Positions 34,501-47,500 of a DNA stretch of 64,000 bases are shown piece by piece. Position numbers and translations under genes: made by a program. The stretch spans positions 33,335,873 to 33,399,872 of the forward strand of contig NC_132883.1 of NCBI RefSeq assembly GCF_030463535.1, in the 5' to 3' direction. Each line of letters opens with the position of its first letter. Positions within the stretch are counted from its first letter, which is position 1. Source of the stretch: Salminus brasiliensis. Its lineage: Eukaryota; Chordata; Actinopteri; Characiformes; Bryconidae. The notes beneath the pieces are model-generated. The model saw only the letters and a list, made by a program, of their open reading frames with translations. It was not told where the DNA came from and did no database searches.

Positions 34501-36672
34501 CTTATATATAGGGGTGATTTGGCCTATTTCAGATCCAATTACTGAGGACATATTTATTTTACTCTGGAAGAGCAGAATGTTTACTGCCCCAAAATATGTC
34601 GCATCAGATAAGCTTCTTTCTTACACATAAGTTTAAAAGAATGTGAGCCAGAACTCTTTTGGCTCCATCTTGTGTCCAAATGTTGAGATTACACTGTGTA
34701 TATATTCAGACATCTAGAGTAAAAGAAAACTGTATCCAGTAAATAAAGTTATATAAGCATGAATGCATGCCACATACAAGCACCGACATGAATCATTCAC
34801 AGTGTGTTGAAATGTGTGCGATTGTGTTACTTAGTTTTTCCCATATGTGTGCAGTTACTCACTGGTTGACTGACTGGCTGCAGAATGAGTTAAGCAGTAT
34901 TGTGCTCCCAAAAGTCAGTGGGGGTGTGAATATCGGAATTGGAACAGTGAGCTATGTCCTCCATGAGTAAGTACTCAGGTCAATGTATATTAACGTAATG
35001 TCTCCAGAATTCAGAAATGTATCTACACAAAAACAGTACTATGAAAAACAGTCCTGCAGGATTTTATCAGTTTAGTGAAACAGGTTCAATTTAGCCATTT
35101 TAATGCCACACCACACTTTCAACCAGTATTTTAACAAACCTAGTATTATGTTCTTGTTTGTTTTTAACTGAAATCTCACATGAATCTTATTCAGTTTAAA
35201 AAACCTTATCTAGTGAGCATGTAAACACAGCAATCACAGTTGTCTAAAAGTGTCATTATGATAACTCCTCAGCATGACCATTAAGCGATGTGACTTGCCA
35301 GAACCGTCAGTTGCCTTTTCAGAGGGAACTGGTGTGTCTCTGGAAGTAAGCGGACTCTCTATTGCCATCAGTGGAAGCTGGAACACAAACTTTGGAATCA
35401 TGTAAGCAAAGACATTCACACACATTGTATTCTGTTACACTGTATTGTACTGTATGTCTGTGCAGTTTCAGCACCCATGGATGGTGTTCTGTCATTTGTC
35501 CTGCCAATTATCATTTATTGGAGATGTATAAGGAGAGCATACATACAGTATGACTTTCATTTGAACCTATGATGTAGTGTGTAGATAAAACTTCTCCATT
35601 CCACACAATGCAAAACCAGCCTTTATTGAATGTCATTTTTGAGTTCTTAAGAAAACCCACATACACTGCACTTTTCCCCCTTGACAAAAGGAATTTCTAC
35701 ACAGAATTTGAACCATTGTGTTAGAGGTGCACTCTTAGCAGAAATGTATATTATGTATATCAGTATATATAATTGTACATTTCTACCGAGAGTATATATA
35801 GCTATTATATAACACATCTTGTCTCCCTTGCATGCAGACATGACAGTGGTTGGTTTGAAATGGCTGTGTATACAGTCACCCTTAAGACACTGTTGCAGCT
35901 GGGGATGGATGATGAACGGCTCTCCATTTCCGCACCTGTTTGTTCGGCCGATGTGGGAGGTGTGCAAGCAAATTTTCATGGAGGTGGCAGGTAAGCTCAT
36001 AAGAAACGTATTTAACCTAAAATGACAAGCAAAGACTGTAGATCATATTTCTGGCCAGGCGATGAAAATTTCACCATTTGCTTATTTTATAGCTCAAATG
36101 CTCAAAGCTTTTAATATACATTTTACTGTGTTACAGTGAGTTCTTCAGTAATGATTCAAAACCTATTAGTCTTTTAGCTAATTTGATCTGATGTCCAGGT
36201 GCCTACAGCCAAGGCCCTTGCAGATCATAGTTTATAATGTCTCTGCAAAACTGCAGTGAGGTAAAGGTGAAATACAAAGAAATACAAATTCACCCATAAA
36301 CCTGCTTGAAACAAATCTGTGGGTGAGGAAAGCCTATTTGTGTTTTCATTGAGCTTATTATGAATTTTTTAATTATTATATCTTATTTACTCTTAGTTTG
36401 TACTTTTCATTTGCTCAACAGTTCACTTGTGCTATACAAAGTCATTTTGTCTTTACTTTCCTCAGTTTTATCTTCCAACCGTTTGTAGAGATGTTCAGTG
36501 GCCGCATCACAAACGAGATTCGTGCACAAGTAGGTAACTTCTCCAAAAGAAAGTTGTTGTTTTTTCCTTTACGGAAAGAACACAAGACTTAGACATGTAG
36601 TTTTCGACCGATTCACATGTGGAATATGGTCACAAGATAAAACGATCAGGTGAAAGTATGCATTATCACGTG

Positions 36673-36709
<37 letters not shown>

Positions 36710-39700
36710 GATGCGTAAGGAATAGTATCAATAATGCAATTACATGTTTTCCTCTTCTAGATCTGTCCTGCGTTCAAGAACGGAATTGAAGGTCTAGAGA
36801 GACACCTAGCTGCAATGTCAGGTATTGCAACTACAATATAAAATGGCATGACAGAGCAGTACTCCTAGAGAGAGGCTCTCCTACAAAGTTTAGTTCCAAA
36901 CACGACTTAACACGTCTACCTCCAATGTTTATATGTTATTGGCATCTTTAATTAGGTAGATAATCTGTGCTGGATTAATGCTGTAATTAAACTCTGCAGG
37001 GGAAGTAGCTCGCCAGGAGTGGGGTTCGGCACCATCAATGAACTTTTACTGGAATAGCATTGTGTGGGACCATTTTTTCTTACTAGATATGAAGAAACAT
37101 GCATAGGGTTGTTTCCAGTTAGAGTCTATGAGACAGTAATCAGTTAGCTAATATAATAAAATTAATAATAACAATAAAGGGGAGAGCAACTCCCTTTACT
37201 GGTATGCAAGCAGCCATAAAATGTTGATGCTACTTGTGTGGTTTATACCAGGTTATTTATTAATAATGATTTTGTCTTTTATTTTACAGTTGCCTTAAAG
37301 GTGGATCCATATGTATATATAAACATTTCTTTGACAGATTCACCACTGGTGGAATACAATGGACTTGGACTGAATGTAACGGTATGATTTTCCAGTAGTC
37401 CAATTGAAGTAAACAGTGCATTACAAGATCTTAGCAGAACAATAAAAATGACAATTTACTGTATGTGTGTATGCACTAAATGTCCAAAGGTATATATGTG
37501 TGTGTATATCTTTGCTGTCTCCTTTGCTTTGTTATAACAGGGTGAGTTTTACAGCATCAACTCTCCCTCAGAGCCACCGTTTTCTCCAGACTCTTTTGAG
37601 TTGACATGGCAAGACAACTACATGATGTCACTGGGTGCATCTGAGTTTTGCGTGAACTCAGCAGCATATGCCTATCATAGAGCTGGAGCGTTGCAAATAC
37701 GCATCAGAGACGACATGGTGAGGCTGTGGTCTGGGGGATAATCTAAATTACACTGCCCCACCGAAACAAATCTGACCTGAAAATCATCTTTCAGTTATTC
37801 TTTTCTGTTCTATATCTGGGATGTGATATGCTGATACTCATGCTATTCAGTGACTGATTAAGGTAGATAAATTAAGTTATATGTTTATATATTTATTTAT
37901 ATTTGAATATATCACAGGGTGTTCTATATCACAGTCTCTTTAAATATCATGAACAAACACATTATATGTTTTACAGTACATATTTGGACAGTATTTCACA
38001 AAATTGCAAAATTGTGTTTCATGAAATATATAAAAAATAATTATAATTATACAGAAAGCATTGATTTTTTGTTTTTGTTTGTTTGGGTGTCTGTTTTGTG
38101 GCATCCATAAGTGCTACATAAATAAAACTAAATAATGCAGCTAGTTAGTGAGCTACAGAAATGTTTAGTGACATACTCCAATAAAAACATTATTCTGCTT
38201 AAATATAATTTGTAGATCCCCAAGGCCTCTCCCTTCCACTTGAACACAAGCCAGCTTGGCCCACTGATTCCTCAGGTTTGTGTTTATAATCAGACTGGCT
38301 TACATCAGAACTTACATAATCTAAAGCTAATTTAGCTTTTCATCAGCTTCTTTAAATGCAATTGTCTAATAAACATTTGGGGTTTTTGTTGTTGTTTGTT
38401 GTTCTTGATTTCTCCTGCAGCTCCCCAAGAAGTATCCAGACATGCCCATGGAGCTGCTGCTGTATACCAGAGAGGCTCCAATGATTTTCTTTAATAAAAC
38501 CCTGATCAGTGTCCAGTTGTTGGCCTCAGCCAAAGCCTTTGCCATGAAGTCTGATACTGTTGCAATACCTCTCTTCAGACTCGACATTGTGAGTGTTTCA
38601 ACCTCATTTTCATGTTAGGGTTCTTCATAAAACTAATTTCTCTGCATAAACATTTACATATACAGCCTTACCTTATAGACACTTCTTCTTCTATCCTGTC
38701 TTCATTGTTGTTTGTTCCATATTTCCAGTATTTCTAAAGTGCATAATGATGCAAGCACATAATTCGAAGACTCTTTTGTCGTGTCTGTGTTGGGCCTATT
38801 AACAAAAATTAACTATTAATTAAAATTATTATCAGTATCATCTTGCTCTTGAGCTTGTATGACTAAAAGTATTTTTATACTGCAATTTAAAATATACAAT
38901 ATCAGTGTATACTGAATGTAAACTGCATGTCTAAAACAATTAGCATGTTTCCAATCATTGTAACTGATCTACTGTGTATTCTTCAAAGGAAAGCTCTTTC
39001 ATTGCCAAAGCTTACATTGACAAGGAGCTGGTGAAGGGATTTTTGCAAATGAAAAGGTAGGTGGTCACTGCCAGTGTCTATATTTGATCTGTTTTATCTT
39101 ATGTAACATGTTAGACTAAAAATGCAAATAAATTACCACTTTTACTCTTAATTTTCTCGAATGCCTGAAGTTTGACTGTGAAACTTGGAGCAACTGAGAT
39201 TGGCATTTTCTCAGTAAGCATTCAGAAACACATGAATAAAAATTTATTTAATGGTAAAATGATAATACTACTTAATGTCTGTTATTATAACTGATTGTGT
39301 TTTTTTCTCTAGATCACCCCAATTGAGAGAGCACTAAAGATGGCAATGAACACATTTGTACTTCCAAAGGTGAACGGTAAGAGTTCAACAGCAGTTCTAC
39401 ATTCAGTTGAAAAAAAAAAAACAGTAAAAAAGTAACAAAACTTAAACTTAAATAGCTGATTATTGTTTTATCAGTCTTTGCTGTGCTAGTACGTCTCATT
39501 AATAAAGCATTATAATCTGATTCTGAAATCACATAAATGCTCTCTGCTTTTAGGCCAGCTAAAAGATGGCATTCAGCTGCCCTTTGTGAAGGGTTTCAGC
39601 CCCAAAAACTCAGTGATGACCATTGAAAATGTGAGTAAAATAAGGTGGTGTGCAATAAACACATACTTTAGGAACTTTGTCCTATTTATTTAAGAAAAGA

Positions 39701-39810
39701 TCATTGTACTGTGACAATCACTGATATCAGGATCTAATTGTCTTTGAAGCTGCTGTAATGTCAAACAAATAAAAATAAATTCTAAGAGACAGCAAGGCAA
39801 AACTTAGCTT

Positions 39811-39852
<42 letters not shown>

Positions 39853-40497
39853 TATTTAAGCAAGATTCATAATATTTATACAAGCAACCTGCACATCCCT
39901 GCAATAACCATGAAAACACAGTTATTCAATACAGTTTCCAAGCTAAATACATAAAATATCTGCATCACAATAAATATGAGTAGTAAAGAGAGGCTGTCAA
40001 ACATGCCATTTATTTATTTATTTTACCATATCAAAATGATAATATTAAAAATATATTTATTTACATGGCATTTATCTTATATTCCTAAAGCTTCTGTACA
40101 TAAAGTATTTAAAAAAACAAACAGAACAGAATCCCAAAACCTCTGTGGAGGAATAAAACAAAATTGGAACTTTTTGGGTCTATGGATCAGCAATATGTCT
40201 GGAGGAGGATGAGCAAAGCACACGCTGAAAAGAACCTACAGTGAAGCATGGCGGTGACTGAAGCTTGGGTGTTATTGGACCTTGCAACAGGACAATGACC
40301 ATTTTCAACTGGAATTTTAGTATACAGATTAAAATGCATTCACTTTGATAAACTGCAAAATAGAATTGTTGAAGAAAAAATCTCTTAAGATACACTACAT
40401 ATATGTTGTAATGCTGCATGTGAATTCTCTTTACTCTTTACAGGGGTTTGTGGCAGTCGCGATGGACATTAGTGGCCCCAGTGACAGCAGGCAATGA
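31507..40497 (+). CDS. BPI/LBP-family lipopolysaccharide-binding protein (complete, 15 exons)
   Basis: Secreted lipid-transfer-fold protein binding bacterial LPS; in fish one gene stands for both BPI and LBP. Exons: 31507-31612, 34855-34966, 35273-35401, 35838-35990, 36466-36529, 36761-36821, 37290-37381, 37541-37717, 38216-38275, 38421-38588, 38989-39056, 39171-39213, 39313-39376, 39554-39630, 40444-40497. They total 1428 nt, 475 aa, with all phases closing. Exon sizes 64, 61, 92, 177, 60, 168 and 68 follow the family pattern as I recall it. A hydrophobic signal peptide ends near Ala19. The conserved N-domain disulfide pair is Cys151 and Cys190 (39 apart, as expected). Exon 5 holds the EMFSGRITNEIRAQ helix; exon 8 ends RIRDDM, then IPKASPF, the linker between the two barrels. 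Divergence prevents assigning BPI or LBP. Intron 1 is 3.2 kb and repeat-filled. Confidence 0.92.
32283..32447. repeat. Dispersed repeat, copy 1 (MITE-like)
   Basis: Begins near ACCCCTTAA and ends near TTAAGGGGT, a short inverted pair. It holds AGAATAGCCCCACCAGTTTG and CAGAAGTCCCTGTA, which recur almost unchanged at 43.55-43.64 kb. Lies in bpi intron 1. Confidence 0.65.
32960..33235. repeat. Interspersed repeat built of CCCACATGGG-like words
   Basis: A GC-richer block in intron 1 with many overlapping copies, in both senses, of words such as CTCACATGGG, GGGCCAACATGG and CCCATGT. It resembles a known type of fish repeat with palindromic cores; I cannot name the family. Confidence 0.5.
36671..36708. 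repeat. (CTAT)n microsatellite in bpi intron 5
   Basis: About nine tetranucleotide units. Confidence 0.95.
39812..39851. repeat. (ATA)n microsatellite in bpi intron 14
   Basis: About 13 units. Confidence 0.95.
40105..40315 (+). mobile_element. Tc1/mariner fragment in bpi intron 14
   Basis: Shares GATCAGCAATATGTCTG.AGGAGGA and GCTGAAAAGAAC.CCTACAGTGAA with the 42 kb copy, in the same orientation, followed by AGGACAATGACC from the transposase DND region. No intact frame. Confidence 0.7.
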
Positions 40498-40859
40498 CCT
40501 GCAGATGCAGTTTGTGAATTACAAACTCATAAACATGTATTTTTATAATAATGAAAGATTTCTTCTAAGATAATGATGCTTAAAGATTTAAATTTGCACT
40601 AAATATGGATGATTGTTGTAGCACTAAATAGTGAATGTTATAAGTTGCGCTCTTGTGGTCAATAAGTTCATCAAATTGAGTAGATTTAGGATTTTTTATT
40701 CAATGTCATGTATTCTTTAAAAAGCAGGGTGTTTTATCTTTTGTTTAGATTAATTTTTTGTTGTTTTTACACAAAACTAATGTACAGCTACTTAATCTTG
40801 ACAGACATTTTACGTTTCTAACTACGAAACCATTATTTCATTAGAATAGGTTAAAGTGT

Positions 40860-40998
40860 AATAAAAATGACAAAATGATTTTAAAAAGATGCTGTTTTGA
40901 TATTGCTGCTTTGTTTTTTCACTAAAATGACTCTTTTTTCATTAAAATGTCTTTATTGGACATAATAATGTGCACAATGTGCCCAGTTCTTTAATAAA
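40860..40998 (+). terminator. Candidate polyadenylation signals of the BPI/LBP gene
   Basis: AATAAA at 40860-40865 and 40993-40998, some 365 and 500 bases after the stop codon. Both are in AT-rich sequence, so neither is certain. Confidence 0.35.
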
Positions 40999-40999
40999 T

Positions 41000-41980
41000 A
41001 CCTAAATAAATACCCCCCCCCCCAAACAAATAGATGATAAAATTATGTTACAACAGGTACAACAGGTGATAGGTACGCAAGTTGGTATAATGTTAAATAA
41101 ATAAATAATGAGAATAATGTAAAGGGGTTTTACAAGAGAGATTTGCATGTAATACCCACTATTGTAAGATCAAAATTTTAAACACCAAAAATTGCTATCA
41201 AGAGACAGGGATCAATGTCACAATTATTTTTTTTTTATTAATTCCTTTGAATTTAGGATTAATCATGTGATTGAGATCATCATGAGCTGATAAAAAACTA
41301 TCTATTAAGAAATCTATTTCAGGGCTTGCATCCAGACTGTCTTACTTCACATAAATGCAAAACAAGAAAAAAAAAATCAATACTAATTTTAAAAATTGCT
41401 GTTCCCACCAGACCTCAAACACAACTCCAATCTCCAGTTCCCACAATGATCTAACTCTGGAAGTGACTCTGTAAAGTTTGTTGGTGAAACTGTTTTCACA
41501 TTTTTAAGACTACTGGGTTTGAAGTAAATGTTCTGACAGTGATGGATAAATGTGAACACAACAAAGCAGAAATGGAAAAGGTCTGTCATAAAATTGCTTT
41601 CAGTTGGCACCTGGCATCTAGCTTGGAGTTGTGAATCCAGAATAATCATTTACAAATTTGCTCAATAGTCCTGTCAAACAAAAGGAGCAACCCAGGACAC
41701 CCTTAATGGGTTTCCCAAATAAGATAATATTTTGAATAACAATTATTAATAGGCACTGAGGTACTGAGGTACAAACTAAAGCAGGAAGCAAAATTTCCAC
41801 TGAAACCAAATATATCTAGAATATTATGTTTGGCATACATAACTCCAGTTGTTTAGCAAGTATTTTGTAATTTCCCCGATGTGTCTTGGTAGGTATCTGG
41901 CATCCTCTGGGGGCTAAAGTTTATAAGGTTTAGAATAGTAAGCTACACACATACACTTAAAAAATCTTGAGAAAGCTTGA
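41000..41980. other. Intergenic stretch between the convergent BPI and PIEZO genes
   Basis: AT-rich. I recognise no exon or RNA gene; the minus-strand ORFs at 41389-41809 have no supporting motif. Confidence 0.4.
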
Positions 41981-41984
41981 AAGA

Positions 41985-42765
41985 TATATGAAAAAACATC
42001 TCAACAACTAAAATAACAAGTGGTTTCTCCAAATTCAACACAAAAAGACACTTTTTATGATGAATTATTCAAGCCCCTGAATAGAATTCCTTATAAAAAC
42101 ACACATTTGCAAATCAGGTGGCAAATCACAGGCTTCATTAGTTGCATCCGGTGTGCTTGAGATAAAACACATCAAAACATCTAAGCTACCTTGATGTGTC
42201 AGAAAGAGGAAGTTCTCATTGGCTGCTACCAGATTTCTGAGGAAGTAGGTGTTAAAAACCCTCTAGTGACTGCAAAGGATCTGCAGCAAGATTTGGTGGC
42301 AGCAGGTACTGATTTTCAGTTTGCACAGTAAGGCACATACTTATCGCTGGTTAAGTGGTGAGGTCTCCATGCCTTGTAAGCACAAGAAAACTTGTCCTTA
42401 ATTTGTTCAAACCAAATAAATAAGCCACAGAAGCTTTGTGATTCTGTTCTGTGGAGTGATGAAACAAATGGCTCTTTTCAGCCCTATTGATCAGCAATAT
42501 GTCTGAAGGAGGAAGAATGAAGCATTTGCTGAAAAGAACACCCTGCCTACAGTGAAACATGGTGATGACTCTGCAATAGTGTGCAGTGTGTGGAGCTTGG
42601 GCATCATTGGATCTTCCAAAAGAATAATTATCCCAAGCATACCTCAAAGGCTTGGTTTTAGAATAAGTCTGACTATGCATCACATTTGCAGCAGGTCATA
42701 ACAGTAAAAAGGTGCTCTACTAAAATGCTTGTCATGAAGGGGTTGAATAATTCTGAAATGGCAGT
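41985..42765 (+). mobile_element. Decayed Tc1/mariner transposon copy
   Basis: The left end carries GATGAATTATTCAAGCCCCTGA (about 42059) and the right end GGGGTTGAATAATTCTGAAATGGCAGTA (about 42738), an inverted pair. In between, GATTCTGTTCTGTGGAGTGATGAAAC encodes the LWSDE block of a Tc1 transposase (about 42440), followed by degraded catalytic-region text. Same family as the 14.96 kb (opposite orientation) and 40.1 kb copies. Confidence 0.8.
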
Positions 42766-43007
42766 AGTTATTAAAATTGGCATGCTGTGTTAAATTCGGA
42801 AAAAGCACTTGTTATATTAGTCGTGTTGAGCTATTTAAATTGTTCTTGTTTGATTGGTTTATTGCAAACAGTTAAAAGTTTGTAAAGTTTGCCAATAAAC
42901 TAACTTGAATGAGGTTTGAATCATTTAGCTTGCAGCTGTATTTATATAAATATAAAATATCTTATATGTGCATACATATGTACAGATATAGGTGTGTTTG
43001 TATATAT

Positions 43008-43031
43008 AATCTGATATATATATATCAGATT
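43008..43031. repeat. Perfect 24-base palindrome
   Basis: Symmetric around 43019/43020: AATCTGATATAT followed by its exact reverse complement, with AT-rich flanks. Confidence 0.9.
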
Positions 43032-43549
43032 TCCGTATGCAATGTTGCATCATTCCCATTAACCAGTTCTTTTACCATTGAAGAGTAGTATGCACTACGC
43101 TGCACACGCACACTTTGTCAAATTGATTAGTCTACTACATACATTTTTTTGTCTTTGACCCATTTGGTCACAACCACAACATTTTTTACAATTCTTTCAA
43201 ATCTGTACAATTGCAAATTTTAAGCTGTATTCTGACAAAAACATACCTAACACAAAGGTGTTTTTATATATGATTTCTTTTGTAGAAGAATTTGTGGAAA
43301 CCTGCGTATACAACAAATATGTTTATGTACAAATGTATAGTAGAAATCCATGCACACATTGACAGTAATCTTACAGACTTACTAACTATCTTTCCATATC
43401 CAAAATAGATATTTTGATGGGCTCTTTCCCTGTCTTGTTTGATGTGACATTTGTAAAAAGAAAAAAAAAATACATTGAACTCATTTTGAAGCTGTAACTC
43501 AAGTCAAGCTTGGTACAACGTTAGTAAACAAATAAAATATCCAGCTAGA

Positions 43550-43640
43550 ATAGCCCCACCAGTTTGTACAGAAGTCCCTGTAGTTACTGAGAACTACACT
43601 TTAGTGTGTAATAATGTTTCTGCATTAAGGGGTTGAACCA
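43550..43640. repeat. Dispersed repeat, copy 2 (MITE-like)
   Basis: Carries the same 40-base core as 32349-32390 (TAGCCCCACCAGTTTGTACA then GAAGTCCCTGTA) and the same TTAAGGGGT end. The left terminus is not recognisable, so this copy looks truncated. Confidence 0.65.
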
Positions 43641-44067
43641 AAAGCCAAAATTCAATCATTTAAATGTAAACATTCAAAGTGGCTTGGTGTGAAAAGCTTT
43701 ATTGTACAGAAACTTACCAACTTGTATTTCCTCACAGTGGTGGTTATAGGAACCAGGGGTCACAATGTCTACAGTGCAAATGTAGCTTAGGCCTTATTTT
43801 TTTTTGACTAAAATCACCAGTTAACATACTTGTATCTTTTAAATGTGTGCATATAATGTTGATGATGGTAAAATCTGAAAAAAAACATAATCATAAGTAT
43901 TCATAACCATTTTGTGTAAGAATTGGGTTGTGCATAAATTTTGAAAAATCATCTGAAAATGTTTACCTGCTGTCTTGTTTAGTCTTTACTACAAGCTGTT
44001 GTAAATATGGTCTTCTTATGCCTTCATACTGAGCCAAGTGTGTGTGTGGAACATAATCGGTTATACT

Positions 44068-44073
44068 TTTATT
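44068..44073 (-). terminator. Candidate polyadenylation signal of the PIEZO gene
   Basis: AATAAA on the minus strand, about 490 bases beyond the PIEZO stop codon. AT-rich context makes this tentative. Confidence 0.3.
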
Positions 44074-44559
44074 GATTTAGTTATACGTTTTATGAATCAC
44101 TGGGGTTGTGAGGAATTTAGTGTACATACTAGTACAGAATAATATAAACACATAAGTGCATGTGCCACCTGTTGTTCTCCTACATTTAAAATTAAATAGT
44201 GATATTAGAAACAAATGAAATAAAGAACCATGCACTATATAGCTACAGTTACACCATTACATTACAGTGTAATGACATTCATGCTCAAAGGCCAAGTTTG
44301 ATAATGCTCAGCAGTTTGGTCATCTAATAACTAGTTTTAAAATACCTGCAGTTTTACTACAATACACCATCTGAAGGCATGAGACATAGTTGTATTCTAC
44401 CATGTGATCTATATTCAGCTTTTCTAAGTAAGTGTCAGAAATGAGCAAGCTCTGATAATTTCTTTAGGCAGTAATCAGAAGAGGGGAACAGCTGAAGCGC
44501 CTCAGAGTTCAGAAAAAAGGAAACTGGCTTGTGGTAAATTGTGTTCAAAATAAAAAAGA

Positions 44560-47500
44560 TCAGTCATTTTTCTTGTCCCGTGTCATTTTGATCATAGTTT
44601 CAGGTGAGCGGTATAAGAAGATAAGTTTCTCAAACAGTTGTTCCTCCAGCTCCATCTCACCAGTCTCCCGGACAACAAAGATGTCAGTGCAGAGTTTCAG
44701 CACCCGGTCCACATTGGGTAGCTCTTCAAACATGATGGAGCGAGATATTCCGTTAAAGAACTCTCGTACAAACTTACCAATCACCAGCACCACTGACATA
44801 TACAGGCCCACGATGCTGCACAACAAAACACCAAAATTAGAGGCAGATAAATTTTTCGACTGGCAACGTTTATCATTTATCATTAGCTAAAGCACTGAAA
44901 TGACATCTGAAGGGCAAATGCAGTGATTTACTTGATTCATCAGCTTATTCATTACATATGTCCTTCAGCATATACTCCATTTTCACAGTTGATTTATTGA
45001 CAAAGTAAACGGTAAATAATAGAAAGTCATCAGAAAGTCTTTGAAACGTGTTAAAGGAATAAATGTGACATTAATGAAAAAAACTTGCAGGTACAAGAAA
45101 AGAAGAACAGAAAGTGAAATCAGAAAGTGAACTGGACTCGCGAACAAACAAATATTCAACCAAAATGATTTTTATAATCATCCTAGACATAATATCAATT
45201 ATGACTTACAATGAGCTGCATGCTTATGAGACATTTACTTGCACTAACTACTAATTGTATCATCTTGCAGGTGTGTAATATACAATATACAAAGTGTTAC
45301 AAATATTGGAATGGCAAACAGGTAGCTAATAGGTGTTTTCTGTATGTTATGTGTGCCATGTTAGACACATTTTCCGAACACTTTTCACTTTTCAAAGCCC
45401 AGGGTTTCACCTGTAAAGACTGCTTGTTAAATGGATTTACCAACATTAAGATCAGAAAGTTGTCTATGGGAGAAGAGCAAGCCAGTCTGAATCTGAGGTA
45501 AGAGCTCTTGCACAAAGAACAGGGCATAACCAGTACAATTTAGAAAGGTTTTGTACCAACCAGACATTTGGCTATGTCAGCTAAAGAAAACAACAGCAGT
45601 TGATGACAACAACATTTGTGAGAGCTGTTACAAAAGAAATCCAAAACAGTCAGGAATATCACTAATAACTTTCACAGGGCAGGGGTGAAGTTATCACATT
45701 CCACAGAGCAGTAATACAGAGGCTACCATGAGATGCAGACCACTCATCAACAAAGTGCTCTGGACTGGTGAGATTAAGATAACAAAAAAATGTGTACAAA
45801 AAAAGCATCTGTGTAGTCTGGCTTGGCCTTGCATAGCTTCTTCCAAAAAACGGGTCACTTGAAATTATTGATGAACTCATGATGGAAAGAGGAGAATGAA
45901 TTTTGACAGAATGAGCAGAGTGAATGCATCTATGTCAGGTCTACATGTTCTTTCACTTCTGCTCACCTACTAATGTAGTGGTAATTTACCTAAATGTATA
46001 ACAAAACCAAAAGATTTGGCCTTTCAGAAGAAACTGTATGCATCTACTGATGGACAGGGTAGAGGGGGCTGATAAATTATGCAGCAACAGGTGGAATACA
46101 GTCTGGAATTATTTACAAAGTGCATCGATAGGAAAGGTGTAACTGCAACTGACAAGTGGTATAACGGAATCCATAAAGAATGGCCCTCCAAATTTAGGAT
46201 GTGCATGAAACGCAGATTAATCACCAACATTTGACCATGACAGTGTGGAATAAAGTTGTTGTATTGTTGTTATTTTTTATAGTAATAATTTCCTAAATTT
46301 AGAGTTTAGAGTAAATTAGAGTTTCAGTGAAAACATTAAGCCATAAGGGACACGTGTGGCATGGGACACGGAGTGTCATAATGATGAACTCCACTATTAA
46401 GTTTTGATGTGTAACATAATGAAAAAAAAAATGGAACGCATAAGAAGCAATCGTTTCACTCATAACCCAAAATAATTTCATACGGAAAGCAAAAACCACT
46501 GTCTCACATTTGTCTCCCTTTTTCCATTTGCTGATCCAGTAAATGATCAGATTCATGACAAAAAAAAAAACAGATCCGATCCGAATTGTGAGTTTTGTGA
46601 TCCATTATACCACTACCACTGACTGCACAATACAGATACTGCTACTGTGAAAAGCACAGAAAGTGTGAAGAGAAACCAAAAAAGCTTACTTACCCATATC
46701 CAGCAAGGAATCCCAGGCTGGATGGACTGACTTTATCATTGAAGACTATAATCTCAATGTTCTGGCATCTCGTTGAAGGAAAGCCCGGAGTGCATTCCTT
46801 CACCACCCACCACTGACGCCCTTGGACCTCTGCACTCCCATTGGCTTGTTGCAGTTTAATGGACAGTGGACGGAAGAAGGCTAAGTGAGCGTCGTCCGGG
46901 CGATTGGAATGCTCTGTGAATCAGTTTATACCGGTTAAACCAAATACTACGGTCATATCAGTATTGCTCTATTTTTTAGAAAATTAATTACTTGCCGACA
47001 AAGAGTCGATGTGCCATTTTAGCCTCTGGTCCAGAAGGTCCTCTAATAAATTTGGGAAGCAGTTTGTGAATGATCCTGCACAAAGACATAATCACAGAAA
47101 TCACAAATTGGAAGACATACTAATGCATTATCCTCGATTTATAATGCAGTCAGGTCAAACTAAAAGGCATAATGTACATTTCATGTACATTCCTCTGCTA
47201 CAGAGGATATGATTAAAAGAGACATAAAAATACATAAGAAAGTGTGTGGAAATGTTTACACTGCGTTGCTACGTGTGCCTCGAAGCATCTGTACCAGACT
47301 GTCTTTCAGCTCTTTGTCCTCATACTTCACTGTGTGTTCACCAGCTGTCTCTGCATTCATCACCAGGGAAGCATTTCTGTCCAGAACAGAAAAAATATTA
47401 CAAAAATCACAAAAAAAACAGTTTCTTAAGAAACTGCAAGATCAACATAAAAGAAGGAGTTTCTCAGAGTAGCAAGCATTATTATAACCAGTACTCAAGA

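Noticed and set aside
36671-36708. Possible CRISPR-like repeat
   Set aside because: A simple CTAT microsatellite; none of the tandem repeats here has spacer structure.
31507-40497. Naming the gene bpi or lbp
   Set aside because: Fish genes of this family branch before or beside both mammalian genes; sequence alone here cannot decide.
41389-41809. Two minus-strand ORFs between bpi and piezo
   Set aside because: No splice context, domain or compositional support; probably chance in AT-rich DNA.
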